Source: Pseudomonadota bacterium (GTDB lineage Bacteria > Desulfobacterota > Desulfovibrionia > Desulfovibrionales > Desulfomicrobiaceae). Taken from it: DNA of 18,774 bases. This document shows, one piece after another, positions 7,592 to 14,765 of the stretch (within the stretch, counting starts at the first letter, position 1; every line of letters starts with the position of its first letter). The position numbers and the translations under genes are program-made. The notes under the pieces were generated by a model, which was not told the origin of the DNA, did no database searches, and saw only the letters and a program-made list of their open reading frames with translations. The stretch spans positions 1-18,774 of the forward strand of contig JAEWKZ010000097.1 of the NCBI GenBank assembly GCA_023393525.1. Direction: 5' to 3'.

Positions 7592-8743
7592 ATGATCCAT
7601 ACGTTCAAAACCGTCGGCACAATCATTCACGGGCAAGGCTCTTGCGCAGACATCGGCCTTGAGGTCGAGCGTCTCGGAGCGAGCCGTGTCCTCGTGGTGA
7701 CGGGCCAGGGCACTGTCCGGCGCGGCAGCCACCTTTCGATCATGGAGTCCTTGAAACGGCACGGCCTTCTGGCGGAAATCTTCTCCGAGGTGACGAACGA
7801 GCCGACCCCGTCCGTGGTCGAGGCCTGCGCGGCCAGCGCCAGAGCGTTCAAGGCCGACCTCATCCTCGGGCTGGGCGGCGGCAGCGTCCTGGACACGGCC
7901 AAGGCAGCCTCCGTGCTGGCCGGCAACGAGGGCCCCATCGAAAGATACTTCGGAGTCGATCTCATCCCCGCTCCATGCCTGCCCACGGTTCTCGTCCCCA
8001 CCACCGCAGGAACGGGCAGCGAAATGACCTCCATCAGCGTGGTGGCCGATGAGGCCTCGAACTCGAAAAAAGGCATCGTCAGCGACCATCTCTTTGCCAG
8101 GCTGGTCGTGCTCGACCCGGAACTGACCGTTTCCATGCCGCCGCGCGTGACCGCGGCGACCGGGCTCGACGCCTTTGTCCACGCCATGGAGTCCTACGTC
8201 AACAAAAGCGCCACCCCGTTCACGGATTGCGCCAATCTCCAGGCCATGACCATGATCGCGGGCAGCATCCGCAAGGCCTACGCCGACGGCGGCGACATGA
8301 CGGCCAGGGAGCAGATGCTCTACGGCTCCGCCCTGGCCGGAATGGGCTTTTCCAATACCCAAAACGGGGTCATCCACGCCATCGCCATGGCCGTCCCGGC
8401 CTCCTACCACCTGCCCCACGGCCTGCTCGTCGGCGCGGCGGCACCCATGGGCATCGCCTTCAATTGCCTGGCCGCCCCCGAAAAGTACGCACGCATCGCC
8501 GAAATCCTGGGCTGCGATCCCGGCCTGAAAACCGCAGGCGAGCGGGCCGAAAGCGCCGTGGCCGGATTTAAGAGGATGCTGGCCGATCTGGGCGTCACGC
8601 CCGGCCTGGCCGCCCACGGCATACGACGCGAGGACATCCGGGGAATCGCCGAGCGCGCGGCCGGGACGCAGCGCCTGATGCGCGGCAATCCGCGCCAGGG
8701 AACGGCCGACGAGCTGGAACAACTGCTGGAGCGTTATTTCTGA
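7592..8743 (+). CDS. Iron-containing (group III) alcohol dehydrogenase
   Basis: This 383-aa cytoplasmic NAD(P)-dependent dehydrogenase belongs to the Fe-ADH family. The nucleotide-binding GLGGGSVLDTAK lies near residues 93-104. The metal ligands appear to be Asp 193 and His 197 in TGLDAFVHAMESY, His 262 in GVIHAIAMAV and His 276 in HLPHGLL. Several starts are possible in TTGGGAGTCATGATG; ATG 7592 has the best spacing from GGGAG, with ATG 7589 or TTG 7580 as alternatives. Taurine and isethionate degraders use enzymes of this family as sulfoacetaldehyde reductase (SarD) or to reduce acetaldehyde, the other product of IslA. Its position near the isl genes suggests one of these roles, but general alcohol oxidation cannot be excluded. 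It converges with the sigma-54 activator gene and ends in a strong hairpin. Confidence 0.9.
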   Translation: MIHTFKTVGTIIHGQGSCADIGLEVERLGASRVLVVTGQGTVRRGSHLSIMESLKRHGLLAEIFSEVTNEPTPSVVEACAASARAFKADLILGLGGGSVLDTAKAASVLAGNEGPIERYFGVDLIPAPCLPTVLVPTTAGTGSEMTSISVVADEASNSKKGIVSDHLFARLVVLDPELTVSMPPRVTAATGLDAFVHAMESYVNKSATPFTDCANLQAMTMIAGSIRKAYADGGDMTAREQMLYGSALAGMGFSNTQNGVIHAIAMAVPASYHLPHGLLVGAAAPMGIAFNCLAAPEKYARIAEILGCDPGLKTAGERAESAVAGFKRMLADLGVTPGLAAHGIRREDIRGIAERAAGTQRLMRGNPRQGTADELEQLLERYF

Positions 8744-8778
8744 ACCGCCAGGGGCGGGAGAACAGGACTAGGAGGGAA

Positions 8779-8805
8779 GATTCCGGGGCGCTACGCCCCG
8801 GAATC
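8779..8805. terminator. Hairpin between convergent alcohol dehydrogenase and activator genes
   Basis: GATTCCGGGGCG (8779-8790) pairs perfectly with CGCCCCGGAATC (8794-8805) around a 3-base loop. On the plus strand it is followed by ATTTCTTCTGGATTTTT, a weak U-rich tail. It overlaps the stop codon of the minus-strand activator gene, and there is no T-tract on that side. It is best read as the terminator of the plus-strand gene. Confidence 0.7.
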
Positions 8806-10192
8806 ATTTCTTCTGGATTTTTCGAAAAATCGTGCTGCGGTCGACCTGGAAAAGATCGGCCACTTTCTGCACGGACCCATGCACTTCCAGCGCCTGCTGC
8901 AAAAAATCACGTTCGATATCGGCCATGATGTTCTTGAGCGCGCGCCCGCCGATCAGGATGTCGTCGGCGTAGCACCGGCCATGGGTCTTGTCCTCGGTGA
9001 TGTGGACCGGAAGGTCGCGCGGAGAGATGAGCCCCCCCTTGTGGGTGATGACCAGCCCATGGATCACGTTCTGAAGCTCCCGCACGTTGCCGGGCCATTG
9101 ATACCGTGACAAAACGCCCAGGGCGACCTCCATGAAGGCCAGGCTTTTGCCGTACTTCCCGGAATAGTAGCGCAGAAAATGCTCCACCAGGGGGCGCACG
9201 TCATCGGGGCGTTCGCGCAGTGCGGGGATGGTGACCGTGGCCACGTTGAGGCGGTAATACAGATCGCGGCGAAAGGAGCCCGTTTCAACGCACTCGGCCA
9301 GGTTCTTGTTGGTGGCCGCGATGATCCGGACATCGACCTTGGTCGGACGGCTTCCGCCGACGCGCATGATCTCCCCGTCCTGCAGCACGCGCAAAAGGCG
9401 GGTCTGCATGGACAGGGGCAGTTCTCCTATCTCGTCCAGAAAAACCGTGCCGCCGTCGGCCAGCTCGAAATACCCGGCCTTGCCCTTGCTGGACGCGCCG
9501 GTGAAGGCCCCTGGCATATAGCCGAACATCTCCGACTCGGTCAGGGTTTCGGAGATGCCGCCGCAGTCCACCTTGAGGAAAATCTTGTCCCTGCGGGCGC
9601 TGTGCCCATGGGTGAGCCGCGCGAAGACGTCCTTGCCGACGCCCGTCTCCCCCAGCAGCAGGACCGACGCATCGGTCGGGGCGACGGTTTGCAGCATGTT
9701 CACCACACCATGCATGACCTGGCTTTCATATACCGGAGTGAGCGCCTTGCTGCTCTTCTGGGCGATGTAGGCCATCTGCTCGTGAAACTGGTCGATCAGA
9801 TGCCGCTGCTCCTCCATCTGCTCGTTGAGGCGGGTGATCATGGTGATGTCGCGCACGAAGGTGACCACCAGGCGCAGGGTCCCGGACTCGTCAAAGACCG
9901 GAAAGCCGGACAGGACCAGCTTCTTCCCGTTCTGCAGCTGCTGCACGTGCGTGGCGGGTTTGCCGGTGCGCACGATTTCGGGGTTGAGCACCTTGTCGAA
10001 GACGCCGTTCTCGACCAGGGCGCGAACCTGCTTGCCCTGCACCTGCTCCTGGGTCAGCCCGGTCAGCTGTTCATACATGCGGTTGACGCGCAGGGTGATG
10101 CCGGAAACGTCGGATACGAACACGCCATCGGGCAGCGCATCGAGGATGCATTCGAAGTGCTGTGAAAGAAAATCCATGGAACGACTTGTCAT
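8804..10192 (-). CDS. PAS-AAA+ sigma-54-dependent transcriptional activator, probable isl/TRAP regulator
   Basis: This is a 462-aa enhancer-binding protein. An N-terminal PAS domain (about 8-120) and a short coiled linker precede the AAA+ domain. Walker A is GETGVGKD (181-188), the sigma-54 contact loop is GAFTGA (228-233) and Walker B is GGTVFLDEIGEL (247-258). FRRDLYYRLNV (307-317) and WPGNVREL (366-373) follow. A Fis/TyrR-type helix-turn-helix, VQKVADLFQVDRSTIFRKIQ, closes the protein (441-460). The absence of a receiver suggests direct ligand or redox sensing by PAS. It lies downstream of islB behind a terminator. Both operons starting in the islA/TRAP gap have GG-N10-GC promoters, so it is very probably their activator. 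The inducer is not known; isethionate is the obvious guess. ATG 10192 has GAGA upstream; the internal ATG at 10177 lacks a ribosome site. Confidence 0.92.
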   Translation of the reverse strand: MTSRSMDFLSQHFECILDALPDGVFVSDVSGITLRVNRMYEQLTGLTQEQVQGKQVRALVENGVFDKVLNPEIVRTGKPATHVQQLQNGKKLVLSGFPVFDESGTLRLVVTFVRDITMITRLNEQMEEQRHLIDQFHEQMAYIAQKSSKALTPVYESQVMHGVVNMLQTVAPTDASVLLLGETGVGKDVFARLTHGHSARRDKIFLKVDCGGISETLTESEMFGYMPGAFTGASSKGKAGYFELADGGTVFLDEIGELPLSMQTRLLRVLQDGEIMRVGGSRPTKVDVRIIAATNKNLAECVETGSFRRDLYYRLNVATVTIPALRERPDDVRPLVEHFLRYYSGKYGKSLAFMEVALGVLSRYQWPGNVRELQNVIHGLVITHKGGLISPRDLPVHITEDKTHGRCYADDILIGGRALKNIMADIERDFLQQALEVHGSVQKVADLFQVDRSTIFRKIQKK

Positions 10193-10213
10193 GTAAAAAA
10201 TCTCTCATGGCTT

Positions 10214-10246
10214 AAAAAAAAAGGCAACCGTGCAAGCTGCCTTTTT
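10214..10246 (-). terminator. Rho-independent terminator after islB
   Basis: On the minus strand AAAAAGGCA pairs with TGCCTTTTT around an 11-base loop and is followed by a run of T's (nine in all). It lies 107 bases beyond the islB stop and just before the activator gene. It should separate islAB transcription from the activator, or allow only partial read-through. The 10247-10353 interval upstream of it shows nothing else convincing. Confidence 0.85.
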
Positions 10247-10353
10247 GTGCAATACCAGCGGCCATCATTTTACAAGCACATCAAAGCAGCAATTGATCTG
10301 ATGCATTGTTACCGCACTGAACGGATGCGCATTCATAAAAACATGAAGCAGCT

Positions 10354-11298
10354 CTATTTTACAATCTCGACCCTGTCCCCAAGCACATTTTTTGCGACTT
10401 CAAGCAGGCTGGTCATGATGGATTTGTCCAGCGTCACGTCATCCATGGGCGGCACACGGTCCAGAAAGTGATATTTCTGCGTGCCCAGCCGATGATAGGG
10501 AAGCATTTCATAGCGCACGTTCGGAAACGGCTTTATGAATTCCGCGATGGCCCTGACCGCTTCCTCCGAGTCGTTGAAGCCGGGGATGATCGGGGTGCGG
10601 GCCAGAATCGGCTTGTCCGGGTCCAACTCGGCCAGCTTGCGGAAATTTTCCAGAATGGTCTCGTTGGAACACCCGGTCTGCTCCTCGTGCACGCCGCCGT
10701 CCATGTGCTTGATATCGTACAGCACGTAATTCAGATACGGCGCGGCCGCTTCCAGCGTTTTCCACGGCACCATGCCGCAGGTCTCCACCGCCGTCTTGAT
10801 CCTGCGCCGCCGGGCGTCGCGCAGGAGGGCCAGCGCGAATTCGCCCTGCATGAGCGGCTCGCCGCCGGAGAGGGTCAGGCCGCCGCTGGAGCGGGTGTAG
10901 AAGGCCGCGTCCTGCTCGACCACCTTCAGCACGTCATCGACGCTGCGTTCCTGGCCGTAGACGATCAGACCCTGGGACGGGCACGCCTCGGCGCAGTTCA
11001 TGGGGCAGCCGGAGCACAGCGACCTGTCGATGCGCAGGGAGTCGTCGGCCTCGCGGATGATCGCCCCGCGCAGGCAGGCTTGCAGGCAGCGCGTGCACTT
11101 GGCGAAGGTCAGGCAACGGCCGGCGTTGAAAGCCAGCTCCGGTTCGCGACGCTGGGACTCGGGATTGCTGCACCACCGGCAGGACAGGGGACAACCCTTC
11201 AAAAACACGATGGTCCGAATTCCCGGGCCGTCATGGACCGAATATTTCTGGATGTTGAACACCAGACCTTTCTTCTTTTTGTCTTCAAGCGCGCTCAT
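10354..11298 (-). CDS. islB: Isethionate sulfite-lyase activating enzyme (glycyl-radical activase)
   Basis: This 314-aa radical SAM enzyme generates the glycyl radical on IslA using S-adenosylmethionine and a reduced [4Fe-4S] cluster. The SAM cluster motif is KGCPLSCRWC, with Cys 36, 40 and 43. An inserted ferredoxin-like domain carries cysteines 62, 68, 71, 75 and 95, 98, 102, 106, enough for two further clusters. This is typical of activases of the choline-lyase/glycerol-dehydratase type. SGGEP (144-148) is the SAM-binding strand. ATG 11298 is preceded by GAGGAG at 6-base spacing; the open frame extends far upstream through the repeat but without coding character. It follows islA on the same strand, separated by 314 bases with a terminator and a long palindrome, so it is probably made at lower level. 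Partner identity comes from the neighbouring islA. Confidence 0.94.
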   Translation of the reverse strand: MSALEDKKKKGLVFNIQKYSVHDGPGIRTIVFLKGCPLSCRWCSNPESQRREPELAFNAGRCLTFAKCTRCLQACLRGAIIREADDSLRIDRSLCSGCPMNCAEACPSQGLIVYGQERSVDDVLKVVEQDAAFYTRSSGGLTLSGGEPLMQGEFALALLRDARRRRIKTAVETCGMVPWKTLEAAAPYLNYVLYDIKHMDGGVHEEQTGCSNETILENFRKLAELDPDKPILARTPIIPGFNDSEEAVRAIAEFIKPFPNVRYEMLPYHRLGTQKYHFLDRVPPMDDVTLDKSIMTSLLEVAKNVLGDRVEIVK

Positions 11299-11355
11299 GA
11301 GGCTCCTCGATGTTTTGACGCAAATTGGGAGGATGAAGATCCCGAGGCTGATTTC

Positions 11356-11558
11356 GCGGTTGGTAAAGTGGAAGCGTGGTGCGGCGGTTGTCCCGGACAG
11401 GGATCGCCGACTGTCTGACTGAGCCAGGCATCGTTTGTTGAATCGTCGCTGGCCGCTTGAAAATCGGTGCATATCCGTCAGGGGCGGCGATTCAAATTTT
11501 ACGAGGCCGGCGAAGGATTTTCGGCGGTCCCTGTCCGGGACAACCGCCACACCACGCA
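11356..11558. repeat. Long imperfect palindromic element between islA and islB
   Basis: Outer arms 11375-11410 and 11521-11556 are inverted copies, 36 bases each with 34 identical, and both differences remain G-U pairable. Inner arms TTGAATCGTCGC (11438-11449) and GCGGCGATTCAA (11484-11495) are also complementary, with one difference. The 8-base CTGATTTC occurs on both sides (11348-11355 and 11559-11566), a possible target duplication, which sets the boundaries given. It has no transposase and resembles a MITE or REP/BIME-like repeat. It fills most of the 314-base gap and has no credible gene. Confidence 0.75.
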
Positions 11559-11578
11559 CTGATTTCTCATTTCCGTTG

Positions 11579-11607
11579 GAAAAAGCCAGGGGGGCCGAAG
11601 CCCCCCT
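11579..11607 (-). terminator. UUCG-capped hairpin directly after islA
   Basis: On the minus strand AGGGGGGC-TTCG-GCCCCCCT (11607-11588) makes an 8-bp stem with the extra-stable C(UUCG)G loop. The tail reads GGCTTTTTCC. It starts six bases past the islA stop. The T-run is short and displaced by three bases, so it may terminate only partially and let some transcription reach islB. Confidence 0.8.
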
Positions 11608-11612
11608 GATCC

Positions 11613-14105
11613 TTAGAGAGCGCCATGCTCCGTACGGGCGATGAGGTCGTCCTGGAGGTCCGGGGACAGGTCCACGAAGTAGGCGCTGTACCCGGCGATG
11701 CGCACGATGAGGTTGCGGTACTTCTGCGGGTCCTTCTTGGCCGCGATGAGGGTGTCGCGGTTGATGACGTTGAACTGCACGTGCCAGATCTTCAGGTCGC
11801 AGAAGGTGCGGATGAAGGACACCAGCTTTTCCGTGCCCTGCTCGCCCTCGATGCACTTGGGCGTGAACTTGATGTTGAGCATGCGGGCCGCGCGGTCGCG
11901 CATGCCGTAGTTCTTGGTATTGTAGTTGGACAGCAGGATGGCCGTGGGGCCGTTCACGTCCGCGCCGTGGGAGGCCGAGGAGCCGTCGGACAGCGGGGTG
12001 AACTGCTTGCGTCCGTTGGGGGTGGCGCTGACGACCTTGCCGAAGGGCACATGCGAGGTGAACGGCACGTAGCGCACGTCGTTGTGCATGCCCAGTTCCT
12101 TGCTGTATTTGCCGCCGTATTCCACGGAAATCCTGTCGATCTCGCGGCCGATGCTGTCGGCGTAGGGGTCGTTGTTGCCGTAGCAGGGAGCGGAGCGCAG
12201 CAGCGCCTCCACATCCTCGAAACCTTCGAAGTTGGCGTCCACGGCGTCGATGATCTGCCGCATGGTCAGCTTCTTGTCCTCAAAGACCAGCTTCTTGATG
12301 GCCGCCAGGGAGTCGACCACGGTGCCCAGGCCCATGTACTCGAAGTAGCCGAGGTTGATGCCCTCGGGGATCTGCTCCTGATGCAGGTCGATGCAGTGCT
12401 TCATGCACAGGTCGTGCACGGCGGAACCCATGGGCTGGGCGAAGCAGGTCGCGCGGATCTTGTTGATGGTGTACTGCTGCACGAAGGCGGCGCGCAGGAA
12501 CAGGAGGTGCTGCTGCACGTAGGCGTCCCAGAACTCGTCCCAGTTGGAGAACGCGGTCGGATCGCCGGTCTTCACGCCCAGGTCGATGTCGCCGTACTTC
12601 TTCATGCGGCCGTTGCGCAGCACCATTTCCACGGCGGCGGCGAAGTTGATGTACGCGCCGCCGGAGGTGTAGGTGTCGCGGTTGGGCATGCGCGCCTCGG
12701 TGCAGCCGGAGACGGCGTAGTCATAGGCTTCGGCGAAGGTCGCGCCCTTGGAGACATAGAGGGGCACGATCTCCTCGTCGTTGATCAGCTTGGGGAAGCC
12801 CGAGCCGTCCTTGATGGTCTCGGCCACGTCCCACAGATAGCTCTCGGGCGAGCGGCTGTGAATGCGGGCCGCCAGGTCCGGGTAGTGCAGCGGGAACTCG
12901 CGCTTGGACTTCAGGATCAGGTGGGTCAGGTCGTTGGTGGCGTCGCGTCCGTCCGGAGTCTGGCCGCCCACCGTCACCGCCTCCCAGTGCGCGTAGCCTT
13001 CGTTGAAGGCCCCGCCCGTGGGGGAGATGTACATGTCGATAAATTCGGCCATGCCCACCCACATGCATTCCAAAAGCTCCATGGCCTTGTCTTCGGTCAG
13101 CGTGCCGGCCTCGATGTCGGTTTCGTAGTAGGGGAAGAAATACTGGTCCATGCGGCCATTGGAGATGGTCGTGCCGGTCTTCTGCTCGATGCGCGAGAAC
13201 ATCTGCATGAACCACTGGCTCTGGCAGGCTTCCCAGAAGTCGCGGGCAGGCTCGCCGGGCACGCGCTCGGCGTTCTCGGCCATGCGGATGAGCTCCGCCT
13301 TGCGCTCGGGATTGGTTTCCTTTTCCGCGACTTCACGCGCCAGCACGGCGTGACGCTTGGCCCAGAGCACGATGGCGTCGCAGACGATGACCACGGCTTC
13401 GAGGAAGGGCTTCTTCTCGCAGTTGTCCTTGGGGCTGAGCGGATCGAGATCGGCCAGCTTTTCCAGGGCTTCGCGCTTGATGTCGTTGAAGCCGCGCTTC
13501 AAGACCTTTTCATAATCATGGACCCACTGGATGGAGGAGCGGAAGGACGCGGTCTCGTTGACGATGAAGCGCGACATCAGGCCCGCCGGGTCGTCGTAGG
13601 TCAACTTGTGCACTTCCTCGGGCAGGGCGGCGTTGAGCTTTTCGTGAAAGGTCTTGCCCTTCCAGAAGGGAGCGATCTCCTCCACCACGATCTTGGCGTC
13701 CTCGGGAGTGATGGTCGCCGGAGAAGTCGGACGGTTGGGCAGCTCCTTGACCGCGATGTCCAGGAAATCGCCGTCGAGTTCGGGATAGAGAATGCCGTAA
13801 CGGCCGTCACAACCGGCGCGGCCCAGCAGGAGCTGATCTTCCTGGACATAGACGGTCATGTTTTCGGCGATATGCTTCATGGCCTTGGCCCAACGCAGAA
13901 CCAGAGGCTGGCCTTCCGTCTTTTGCATGGACTGCGTGAAATAGAGGGCGCGTTCGATGTCGATGCGCGGCTTCTGTCCATCAAATCTTTCCAGAAGCTT
14001 GAAAACGCGGCTATGCGTTTTTCTGAACTTGTCTTCCTTTCCTTCAATCTGATTGTACAGACGTTCTTCCTGAGGCGACATGCAGCCACATGTAAAACGA
14101 GTCAT
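11613..14105 (-). CDS. islA: Isethionate sulfite-lyase, glycyl radical enzyme
   Basis: This 830-aa oxygen-sensitive enzyme cleaves the C-S bond of isethionate to sulfite and acetaldehyde. The radical site is VRIAGYSAYF with Gly 805, and the thiyl cysteine is Cys 468 in SGCTEARMP with Glu 470 beside it. The residues I recall as substrate contacts in the published isethionate lyase structures all fall at identical numbers here: Arg 189, Gln 193, Trp 374, Arg 678 and Phe 682. GCTE rather than the GCVE of choline lyase and glycerol dehydratase, with that full set, separates it from other members. The length fits. AGGAG lies 8 bases before the ATG. A sigma-54-type promoter lies about 140 bases upstream, divergent from the TRAP operon. 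islB follows. Sulfite would feed the dissimilatory sulfite reductase encoded elsewhere. No microcompartment targeting peptide is apparent and no shell genes are in the window. Confidence 0.96.
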   Translation of the reverse strand: MTRFTCGCMSPQEERLYNQIEGKEDKFRKTHSRVFKLLERFDGQKPRIDIERALYFTQSMQKTEGQPLVLRWAKAMKHIAENMTVYVQEDQLLLGRAGCDGRYGILYPELDGDFLDIAVKELPNRPTSPATITPEDAKIVVEEIAPFWKGKTFHEKLNAALPEEVHKLTYDDPAGLMSRFIVNETASFRSSIQWVHDYEKVLKRGFNDIKREALEKLADLDPLSPKDNCEKKPFLEAVVIVCDAIVLWAKRHAVLAREVAEKETNPERKAELIRMAENAERVPGEPARDFWEACQSQWFMQMFSRIEQKTGTTISNGRMDQYFFPYYETDIEAGTLTEDKAMELLECMWVGMAEFIDMYISPTGGAFNEGYAHWEAVTVGGQTPDGRDATNDLTHLILKSKREFPLHYPDLAARIHSRSPESYLWDVAETIKDGSGFPKLINDEEIVPLYVSKGATFAEAYDYAVSGCTEARMPNRDTYTSGGAYINFAAAVEMVLRNGRMKKYGDIDLGVKTGDPTAFSNWDEFWDAYVQQHLLFLRAAFVQQYTINKIRATCFAQPMGSAVHDLCMKHCIDLHQEQIPEGINLGYFEYMGLGTVVDSLAAIKKLVFEDKKLTMRQIIDAVDANFEGFEDVEALLRSAPCYGNNDPYADSIGREIDRISVEYGGKYSKELGMHNDVRYVPFTSHVPFGKVVSATPNGRKQFTPLSDGSSASHGADVNGPTAILLSNYNTKNYGMRDRAARMLNIKFTPKCIEGEQGTEKLVSFIRTFCDLKIWHVQFNVINRDTLIAAKKDPQKYRNLIVRIAGYSAYFVDLSPDLQDDLIARTEHGAL

Positions 14106-14169
14106 TTTTTTTGCTCCTGGTCTAAGTTTGCGTATGAAATTCTGAAAAACTGATATTCGATTTTTTCTC

Positions 14170-14205
14170 TTCCAGATATCTGCATCGAGACATATACATC
14201 TGGAA
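14170..14205. repeat. Inverted repeat in the presumed islA leader
   Basis: TTCCAGAT (14170-14177) and ATCTGGAA (14198-14205) are perfect 8-bp arms around 20 bases. The repeat lies between the sigma-54 promoter and the islA start, so it would be transcribed into the 5' leader as a hairpin, or could be a protein site. Confidence 0.45.
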
Positions 14206-14243
14206 AAACAATCTGCTTCACTTCAACACAACCAATCGTCCTT

Positions 14244-14260
14244 GAGCATTCTCTGTGCCA
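14244..14260 (-). promoter_or_regulatory. Sigma-54 (-24/-12) promoter of islA
   Basis: On the minus strand TGGCACAGAGAATGCT has GG (14259-14258) and GC (14247-14246) with exactly ten bases between. It is close to the TGGCACG-N4-TTGCW consensus. Transcription would start near 14234, leaving a leader of about 130 bases. A GAFTGA-containing activator is encoded nearby. Confidence 0.75.
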
Positions 14261-14344
14261 ATTCTCATAACCATTCAAAAATACAGGCTATCCATTGTTT
14301 GCACAAAAATGAACCTCTTTGGGAAATTCGGAACAAAGCCAAGC

Positions 14345-14362
14345 GGTCGCAAAAATGCAACA
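14345..14362. promoter_or_regulatory. Imperfect copy 1 of the palindromic activator site
   Basis: GGTCGCAAAAATGCAACA matches the perfect palindrome at 14397-14414 at 14 of 18 positions. It lies about 94 bases upstream of the islA -24 element. It overlaps AGCGGTCGCAA, which recurs exactly at 14438-14448. Confidence 0.5.
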
Positions 14363-14396
14363 AAAGCGAAAAATCCTGCCTTTTTCAGACGAAAAA

Positions 14397-14414
14397 GGTT
14401 GCAAATTTGCAACC
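14397..14414. promoter_or_regulatory. Perfect 18-bp palindrome, probable enhancer site for the sigma-54 activator
   Basis: GGTTGCAAATTTGCAACC is fully palindromic and sits between two divergent sigma-54 promoters, about 147 bases from the islA -24 and 255 from the TRAP -24. This is the normal range for upstream activating sequences. Assignment to the neighbouring activator is inference. Confidence 0.7.
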
Positions 14415-14540
14415 GAGCACGCAAAATCAGCATTCGTAGCGGTCGCAACACTCCCGTTGATCGTGTATGACAGCAACGTGCGACGCGGTTATGTGATTTA
14501 ATTCCCAAATGCGGCAAGCTTGTTAAGAACACCTCCCGAT

Positions 14541-14558
14541 AGTTGCAAATCTGCATCA
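14541..14558. promoter_or_regulatory. Imperfect copy 2 of the palindromic activator site
   Basis: AGTTGCAAATCTGCATCA matches the perfect palindrome at 14 of 18 positions. It lies about 112 bases upstream of the TRAP operon -24 element. Confidence 0.5.
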
Positions 14559-14659
14559 AACATCTCGCTTCCACGCCGCGTTCTTGCACTGCAAAATCAT
14601 AACTTTCTGAATTTAAACGATTTTTAATCAATCCGGACTGTTTCACTTTTATTTCAAAA

Positions 14660-14676
14660 TGGCATGCATTCTGCTC
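14660..14676 (+). promoter_or_regulatory. Sigma-54 (-24/-12) promoter of the TRAP operon
   Basis: TGGCATGCATTCTGCTC has GG (14661-14662) and GC (14673-14674) exactly ten bases apart. Transcription would start near 14686, giving a leader of about 80 bases. The rest of the 660-base gap between islA and the TRAP gene is AT-rich and holds no credible gene. Confidence 0.75.
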
Positions 14677-14765
14677 AAGGGTCTTCAATACCCGTGACCA
14701 GAGGGCGTCAGCCGGAAACATTGCCAGGCAATGCTGGTCAAAACTCAACTTTTTTGGAGGAATAG

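Noticed and set aside
7526..8722. Minus-strand 398-aa open frame opposite the alcohol dehydrogenase
   Set aside because: Shadow of a clear Fe-ADH gene, with no recognisable motifs.
10255..10275. Possible sigma-54 promoter upstream of the activator gene (minus strand, TGGCCGCTGGTATTGCA)
   Set aside because: The spacing is GG-N11-GC, one base too long for sigma-54 recognition, and it lies before the islB terminator.
11299..11856. Long N-terminal extension of the islB frame
   Set aside because: It runs through the palindromic repeat and into islA antisense-like sequence. ATG 11298 has a good ribosome site and begins the family's conserved part.
11625..14153. Plus-strand 842-aa open frame opposite islA
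   Set aside because: It is the mirror of a high-GC gene. Its translation is Val/Gly/His/Asp-rich with no domain, and islA on the other strand is unmistakable.
14300..14520. CRISPR-like array from the repeated GCAAA and TGCAAC words
   Set aside because: Only short palindromic words recur, at uneven spacing, with no repeat-spacer pattern.
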